A stretch of DNA of 59,164 nucleotides. It comes from Desulfomicrobium macestii. Its GTDB lineage: Bacteria > Desulfobacterota > Desulfovibrionia > Desulfovibrionales > Desulfomicrobiaceae. Where the stretch lies: positions 1 to 59,164 of the forward strand of contig NZ_JADBGG010000029.1 of the NCBI RefSeq assembly GCF_014873765.1, written 5' to 3'. This document shows positions 54,939 to 59,164 of this stretch, one piece after another. The notes beneath the pieces were generated by a model. That model was not told the origin of the DNA, ran no database searches, and saw only the letters and a list, made by a program, of their open reading frames with translations. Numbering within the stretch: the first letter of the stretch is position 1; each line of letters begins with the position of its first letter. Made by a program: the position numbers and the translations under genes.

Positions 54939-55319
54939 ATGGCGGTCAATACGAACATGCGGGTGCTCATCGTTGATGATTTTTCGACCATGCGGCGGAT
55001 CATCAAGAATATTCTTCGTCAGCTCGGTTTCAACAACATCATCGAAGCTGACGACGGAACCGCGGCCTGGGAAGTCCTGACCAAGGACCAGGTGGATTTC
55101 ATAATCTCCGATTGGAACATGCCGCAGATGACCGGCATCGAGCTCCTGCGCAAGGTGCGGGCCAGCGAAGAATTCGGCGACCTGCCCTTTCTCATGGTCA
55201 CGGCGGAGGCACAGCAGGAAAACATCATCGAAGCCGTGCAGGCCAAGGTGTCCAATTACATAGTCAAGCCCTTCACAGCCGAGACACTGGGGCAAAAAAT
55301 CAATAAAATCTTCGAATAA
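54939..55319 (+). CDS. cheY: CheY-like single-domain response regulator
   Basis: A 126-aa receiver domain: VLIVDDFSTMRRIIKNIL, phosphoacceptor Asp in IISDWNMPQMTG, Thr in MVTAEA, Lys in IVKPFT. It strongly resembles chemotaxis CheY and lies in a flagellar operon, so it should bind the motor switch. The ATG at 54939 has GGAGG upstream; a GTG at 54927 overlaps that site. Confidence 0.93.
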   Translation: MAVNTNMRVLIVDDFSTMRRIIKNILRQLGFNNIIEADDGTAAWEVLTKDQVDFIISDWNMPQMTGIELLRKVRASEEFGDLPFLMVTAEAQQENIIEAVQAKVSNYIVKPFTAETLGQKINKIFE

Positions 55320-55366
55320 CAACCACTCTGGCCGGCATTCGCGTATTGCCGGCCAGCTCAGGCCCC

Positions 55367-56128
55367 ATGATCCTGCTCATCCTTCTCGCCCAGATTTCCC
55401 CTGAAGGCGACAAAAACGTCGCCCTGGATGATGAACGCCTGCAGGACAGCGTCCCCAAAGGACTGCAGAAAGTTGAACTTGATCTGGATGACGCCCTCTT
55501 TCTTGAGTTCGAGGAAACCGAGGAAGAAACCGAAGCCACTCCCCTCGAATCCCTGCCGGAACCCGAGGAAGCGGCTCCTCCTTCGGAACAGACCGAAGCA
55601 CCCGCCAAAAAAAACCGAAAGAAATTATGGATTCTCGGTATTGCCGCAAGCCTGTGCTTGCTGTTTGGCGCCGGAGGGTCCTACTACTTCATGAAATCCG
55701 ATCCGCCAGCCCCGGAAGAACAGAATGCCAAAGAATCGGAAAGTTCCCCGGAACAGCACGCGCCCGAAGGTTCTGCTTCAGACGCTGTCGAGTCTCACGA
55801 AAATGCCACGGTCCAGCCGCCAGAACAAATCGAAGCCTACTCCCTCGAACAGTTTCAAATCGAATACAATATTGACGGTAAAATCCGCTTTCTGACCTGC
55901 CGTTTTTCCATACCGGACACGACCGAGATAATGCGTGCTGAAATCCAGGCCAAAAAGCTGTTCATCCGCGACGGAGTGTATCGATACCTCAAGAACTCGC
56001 CCCTTTTCCTGCTGGATACCGACCAAGAATCCGAAAAATTGAAGACTGACCTGGCAGCTGTCATCAATCAGACCTTAAAGAGCGGCCAGGTATCTGAAAT
56101 TCTACTGGAAGAATACGTGGTGAAATAA
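55367..56128 (+). CDS. FliL-like flagellar basal-body associated protein with acidic N-terminal extension
   Basis: A 253-aa protein with one transmembrane helix at about 87-108 (KLWILGIAASLCLLFGAGG) and a periplasmic C-terminal domain with FliL-like features (LFIRDGVYRYLKNSP, INQTLKSGQVSEILLEEYVVK). FliL supports motor torque. The roughly 85-residue cytoplasmic N-terminus is unusual: Glu-rich, with VELDLDDALFLEFEETEEET. A Glu/Pro linker follows the helix. Start ATG 55367 has AGG 6 nt upstream; a TTG at 55346 is less likely. Confidence 0.8.
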   Translation: MILLILLAQISPEGDKNVALDDERLQDSVPKGLQKVELDLDDALFLEFEETEEETEATPLESLPEPEEAAPPSEQTEAPAKKNRKKLWILGIAASLCLLFGAGGSYYFMKSDPPAPEEQNAKESESSPEQHAPEGSASDAVESHENATVQPPEQIEAYSLEQFQIEYNIDGKIRFLTCRFSIPDTTEIMRAEIQAKKLFIRDGVYRYLKNSPLFLLDTDQESEKLKTDLAAVINQTLKSGQVSEILLEEYVVK

Positions 56129-56431
56129 ATGGTGGACAATCTCAACCTTTCAACGCTCATCAGCCAGATCCCCGAGGCGCAAAAAATCCATCATACGCAA
56201 ATCGCGCACCCGGAGATTCAGCAGGCGTTGGCAAAGGACTTGGTTCAGCGTCGCCAGCGGCGGGAAAAGGACTTGGTCGCCAAAGGCGAAGCCAGCGCAG
56301 CCGAAACCGCGGTTGATCCCGAAGGCCACAATGAGTCGGCTCCGGAACAATACGCTGGCGAACGGCAGGCGCATCCCCATGAACCTGACTTCGAATCAGA
56401 TCAGGGCCACCTGATAGACACGCAGGTATAG
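56129..56431 (+). CDS. Small hypothetical protein in flagellar operon
   Basis: A 100-aa hydrophilic protein with no membrane segment. The first 55 residues look helical (LSTLISQIPEAQKIHHTQ), with a basic stretch (QRRQRREKDLV), then an acidic disordered tail. It starts immediately after the FliL-like stop and ends immediately before the next gene, so it is cotranscribed with flagellar genes. No family recognised. Confidence 0.8.
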   Translation: MVDNLNLSTLISQIPEAQKIHHTQIAHPEIQQALAKDLVQRRQRREKDLVAKGEASAAETAVDPEGHNESAPEQYAGERQAHPHEPDFESDQGHLIDTQV

Positions 56432-56857
56432 ATGAATCCTCAAATTTCGTACTGGATACTTACTGCATCGACCCTGATGGAGATTCTGCTCATCGTTCTC
56501 GCCTTTTTTTTCTATGGCAAGCTGAAGAAATCCGAACTTCTTGTGCGCTCCCTACAGGACAGACAAGAGGAATTCCTGCAAAAATTGGACATGAACGCCC
56601 GTCTGGAAAAAGAAATCATAGGCACTTTCACCAAACGCCAAGAAGAACTGACCGCCCTGGAAGAAAAGCTGCATTACCGCGCCCTTGAAATGCGCCGGCT
56701 GCTTGAACAGGCTGAAAATTTCACCAAATCGCCGCAGTTTCTGCGACAGACGATCTTGAGCGGTTTCAAGCGAGGTCAGTCAGCCGAAGCCCTGGCACAG
56801 GCCACGGGTCTCAGCGTGGATGAAGTGGAACTCATCCTTGACCAACCCAAAAATTGA
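56432..56857 (+). CDS. Membrane-anchored coiled-coil protein in flagellar operon
   Basis: A 141-aa protein with an N-terminal transmembrane helix (ILTASTLMEILLIVLAFFFY), a coiled coil at about 30-100 (KRQEELTALEEKLHYRALEMRR), and a C-terminal helix-turn-helix-like segment (RGQSAEALAQATGLSVDEVE). The layout recalls small DUF-type proteins found in flagellar gene clusters. It abuts the preceding stop. Function unknown. Confidence 0.8.
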   Translation: MNPQISYWILTASTLMEILLIVLAFFFYGKLKKSELLVRSLQDRQEEFLQKLDMNARLEKEIIGTFTKRQEELTALEEKLHYRALEMRRLLEQAENFTKSPQFLRQTILSGFKRGQSAEALAQATGLSVDEVELILDQPKN

Positions 56858-56871
56858 AGCCAGAGATCCTT

Positions 56872-56950
56872 GCCCGCCAAATGAACCGCCCCCGCGCCAA
56901 TCATTGACAATCCAACCATTTCAATGCGGCGTTTGAGCGGGCCTTTTTTC
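56872..56950 (+). terminator. Possible terminator of the flagellar operon
   Basis: GCCCGCCAAATG...CCGC can pair imperfectly with GCGGCGTTTGAGCGGGC across a loop of about 40 nt, followed by CTTTTTTCC. Weakly supported. Confidence 0.4.
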
Positions 56951-57002
56951 CGTTCAAATTACGAAGGCCGCCAATCCAGCCGCTGAATTCCAACATATTT
57001 TT

Positions 57003-57977
57003 ATGAAAAAAACACTATTCCCCATAACCCCCGACAAACCTTGGCTTGCGCCTCTGGCCGGATATTCCGATCTCCCCTTTCGGCTCCTGTGTCACGAATA
57101 TGGATGCAGCGCTGCCGTGACGGAAATGGTCAGCGCCAAGGGTCTGATCTACAACAGTCCGGGCACCAATGAGCTTCTGCAGACCTGCGATGAAGACAGC
57201 CCCCTGATCGTACAGCTTTTTGGATCGGAAGAGCCTTTTCTTGTGCAGTCCATCGAACGCCTGCGGGAAGCGGGCTTCCGCTATTTCGATCTCAACTGCG
57301 GTTGCCCGGTGCGCAAGGTAGTGAAAACAGGCAGCGGCGCAGCCCTGCTCAAGGAACCGGAAAAGCTCCTTGGCATTGCGAAATCCATGATCAACGCGGC
57401 AGAGCCCGGTTGCATGGGCTTTAAGATCCGTCTGGGCTGGTATGTCGGGCAACCAGTCTATCTGCAGGTGGCCGCCAAGCTTGAGGAACTGGGCGCTGGC
57501 TGGGTGACCATGCATCCGCGCTTCGGCGCCCAGGGTTTCACCGGACATGCCGATTGGGCCCAACTGAAGTCGCTGAAGGAAAACGTGAGCCTGCCTGTCA
57601 TCGCCAGCGGAGATCTCTTTCACGCGGAAGACGCCATGCAATGCGTCGAGCAAACAGGTGTGGATAGCATCATGTTCGCGCGCGGAGCCTTGAACGATCC
57701 GTCAATTTTCAAACGGTATCTGCACTTGCTGCGTAAAGAAGAGCCGGATCCAAATTCGTGGACGCACATGGTTGGCATGGTTCGCAGACTCAGTGAGCTC
57801 TATCCTCAGCATGGCATGGAGAGGCTTGGCCTGCTCAAAATGCGCACTCTGCTGCCCAGATTCCTCAAAGGCCTGCCCGGAGCGCGCGCGATCCGGCGCG
57901 ATATCGTATTCTGCAAGTCATGGGACGATGTGTTCACGATTCTAGAAGCTGGCATGAATGAACCCGAGGAGATCTGA
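57003..57977 (+). CDS. dus: tRNA-dihydrouridine synthase
   Basis: A 324-aa FMN enzyme that reduces uridine in tRNA. Residues PWLAPLAGYSDLPFR, LNCGCPVRKVVKTGSGAALL with the catalytic Cys, KIRLGW and MHPRFGAQGFTG match the Dus family. Length is typical. The end overlaps the region just before ispH (1-bp gap), so the two are coupled. Confidence 0.93.
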   Translation: MKKTLFPITPDKPWLAPLAGYSDLPFRLLCHEYGCSAAVTEMVSAKGLIYNSPGTNELLQTCDEDSPLIVQLFGSEEPFLVQSIERLREAGFRYFDLNCGCPVRKVVKTGSGAALLKEPEKLLGIAKSMINAAEPGCMGFKIRLGWYVGQPVYLQVAAKLEELGAGWVTMHPRFGAQGFTGHADWAQLKSLKENVSLPVIASGDLFHAEDAMQCVEQTGVDSIMFARGALNDPSIFKRYLHLLRKEEPDPNSWTHMVGMVRRLSELYPQHGMERLGLLKMRTLLPRFLKGLPGARAIRRDIVFCKSWDDVFTILEAGMNEPEEI

Positions 57978-57978
57978 A

Positions 57979-58842
57979 ATGGAACTTGTCATCGCTAAAA
58001 CGGCGGGCTTTTGCATGGGAGTGGACATGGCGCTGCACAAGCTGGACAACGCCGTGGCCGCTCCACCTCAAGATGCAACCATCTACACTCTGGGCCCCAT
58101 CATCCATAATCCGCAAGTGCTGGCACGATACAAGGAGCAGGGGGTGCTCCAAACCGACGGGGCAAAACCCTTGAAAACGGGAGATGTCGTGGTCATTCGC
58201 GCCCATGGAATCCCAAGGAACATACAGTCGGAACTGGAAGCGCAAAACGTGACGATCGTTGATGCTACCTGTCCCAAGGTCAAAAAAGCCCAAATTCTTA
58301 TCCAAAGGCAAGCCGACCAGAACAAGCATCTGCTTCTCTTTGGAGAACGCGATCACCCAGAAGTGCAAGGACTGGTGAGTTACGCCCCAAGACACACCGT
58401 ATTCGAAAGTCTGGAAGAATTGTGCGGACATGAAATTGATTCTGCTGAAACCTATTTCCTTGCAGCCCAGACCACGCAAGACAGGGAATCTTTCAATGCC
58501 GTACGCGAATATCTGCTCAAGCACGTCGATGCCGACATGAGCATTCTCGATACGATCTGCATGGCAACCAAGGACCGTCAGGAGGAAGTCCGCGAGCTGT
58601 CCCACAAAGTTCAGGCAATGGTCATCGTCGGAGGAAAAAACAGCGGAAACACCAGAAGATTGGCTCAAATAGCGCAGGAATCAGGAATATTCGCAGTCCA
58701 CGTCGAAACAGCTGAAGAGCTTCCCCTGAAGGAACTTGCCGCGTTTGAACGTATCGGGTTGACCGCAGGGGCTTCAACCCCTTCCTGGATCATTGAGAAT
58801 GTCGCACAGACACTTCGCAAGGCTCTTCCTGACAAGGCATAA
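57979..58842 (+). CDS. ispH: 4-hydroxy-3-methylbut-2-enyl diphosphate reductase IspH
   Basis: A 287-aa iron-sulfur enzyme for the last step of the non-mevalonate isoprenoid pathway. Three cluster cysteines are visible: AGFCMGV, DATCPKVKK and DTICMATKDRQ. His in GPIIHNPQV and Glu in the substrate loop fit the family. The ATG at 57979 has GAGGAG upstream; the longer frame from 57958 lies in dus. Confidence 0.95.
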   Translation: MELVIAKTAGFCMGVDMALHKLDNAVAAPPQDATIYTLGPIIHNPQVLARYKEQGVLQTDGAKPLKTGDVVVIRAHGIPRNIQSELEAQNVTIVDATCPKVKKAQILIQRQADQNKHLLLFGERDHPEVQGLVSYAPRHTVFESLEELCGHEIDSAETYFLAAQTTQDRESFNAVREYLLKHVDADMSILDTICMATKDRQEEVRELSHKVQAMVIVGGKNSGNTRRLAQIAQESGIFAVHVETAEELPLKELAAFERIGLTAGASTPSWIIENVAQTLRKALPDKA

Positions 58843-59014
58843 AAGGCTTGGCGGATCCTTAGGAGCATCATTTTGAGCTCCTTCCATGCATCTCGAGCTC
58901 CTGTGTACGCTGAACGACCATGCAGACGGGTTCCTTCAAGAAGCCTTTTGAGTTCAGATGCCGTTAAGATAGAATTTCGCCTTGGCCATGGCAGAGTTCA
59001 GCAGGAGTTGTTAT

Positions 59015-59164
59015 TCAAACCACATATGCCATGCTTTTTGTTGCTGAAGATCCTGCACACCACCATTCACAGTTGTGTGCGTCAAGTTCTGCAAATTCTT
59101 CCACAGCATAACGGGTATGCTCAAGCATATGGCGACCGAGAATGGGCCCATCCAGAGCTCGTCG
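59015..59164 (-). CDS. C-terminal end of an unidentified gene, cut by the window edge
   Basis: A minus-strand frame stays open from the window edge for 49 codons to a TGA at 59015-59017. The translated tail contains LDGPILGRHMLEHTRYAVEE and DAHNCEWWCAG, protein-like with acidic and aromatic residues. I do not recognise the family. The 58843-59014 stretch between it and ispH has only a weak hairpin and a GAGCTCCT direct repeat (58873 region). Confidence 0.35.
   Translation of the reverse strand, partial: RRALDGPILGRHMLEHTRYAVEEFAELDAHNCEWWCAGSSATKSMAYVV

Overview
The window reads as chromosomal DNA of a Gram-negative delta-proteobacterium of the Desulfovibrio/Desulfomicrobium type. The basis is protein character and gene order: a second dnaA-like gene beside thyX-ruvB-ruvA-ruvC-yebC-rlmE, an hldD heptose epimerase (hence LPS), a fliR-flhB-flhA-flhF-flhG-fliA-cheY-fliL flagellar block, and a Lap-type adhesin system with an HD-GYP-like partner. 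No species call can be made from sequence alone.

Region 1 (1-24593) is a surface-adhesion island. Three minus-strand units each hold a Lap-type type I secreted protein (A1 847-6735, A2 7754-9958, A3 11210-17377) followed by a small companion gene of one paralogous family (P1 225-785, P2 7143-7673, P3 10565-11101). All three large proteins share an N-terminal retention-module-like segment ending in a PAAG motif, the expected kind of LapG cleavage site. A1 and A3 also carry von Willebrand A domains, RTX repeats and a type I secretion C-terminus. A2 lacks VWA and RTX. Each unit has a strong hairpin between adhesin and companion. Upstream of each adhesin is the same promoter-like array: TCATACC, 12-13 bases, TTTCATRC abutting a -35-like TTG box, then exactly 17 bases to a CAT-starting -10 position. 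Divergent from A3 is a four-gene operon: LapB-type ABC transporter, LapC/HlyD adaptor, LapG-type periplasmic cysteine protease, and a membrane Cache-PAS-HD-GYP protein whose HD-GYP metal ligands are largely replaced. The simplest reading is that the last protein does the job of LapD, controlling LapG and so adhesin release in response to c-di-GMP. No TolC/LapE outer-membrane pore is in the window.

Region 2 (24594-30880) is information processing on the minus strand: a DnaA paralogue with an altered DNA-recognition helix, thyX, ruvB, ruvA, ruvC, yebC and rlmE. An AT-rich 603-bp intergenic stretch lies upstream of the dnaA paralogue.

Region 3 (30881-48181) is mixed housekeeping: two glycosyltransferases, a GGDEF protein, a flavin reductase-like protein, uvrA, hldD, hisH-hisF, a hybrid histidine kinase, an acetate/succinate transporter, moaC, dnaJ, rpoZ and a TtcA-like PP-loop enzyme.

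Region 4 (48182-56950) is a plus-strand flagellar export and regulation operon (fliR, flhB, flhA, flhF, flhG, fliA, cheY-like, fliL-like and two small genes). It is followed by dus and ispH, and by the C-terminal end of an unidentified minus-strand gene at the right edge.
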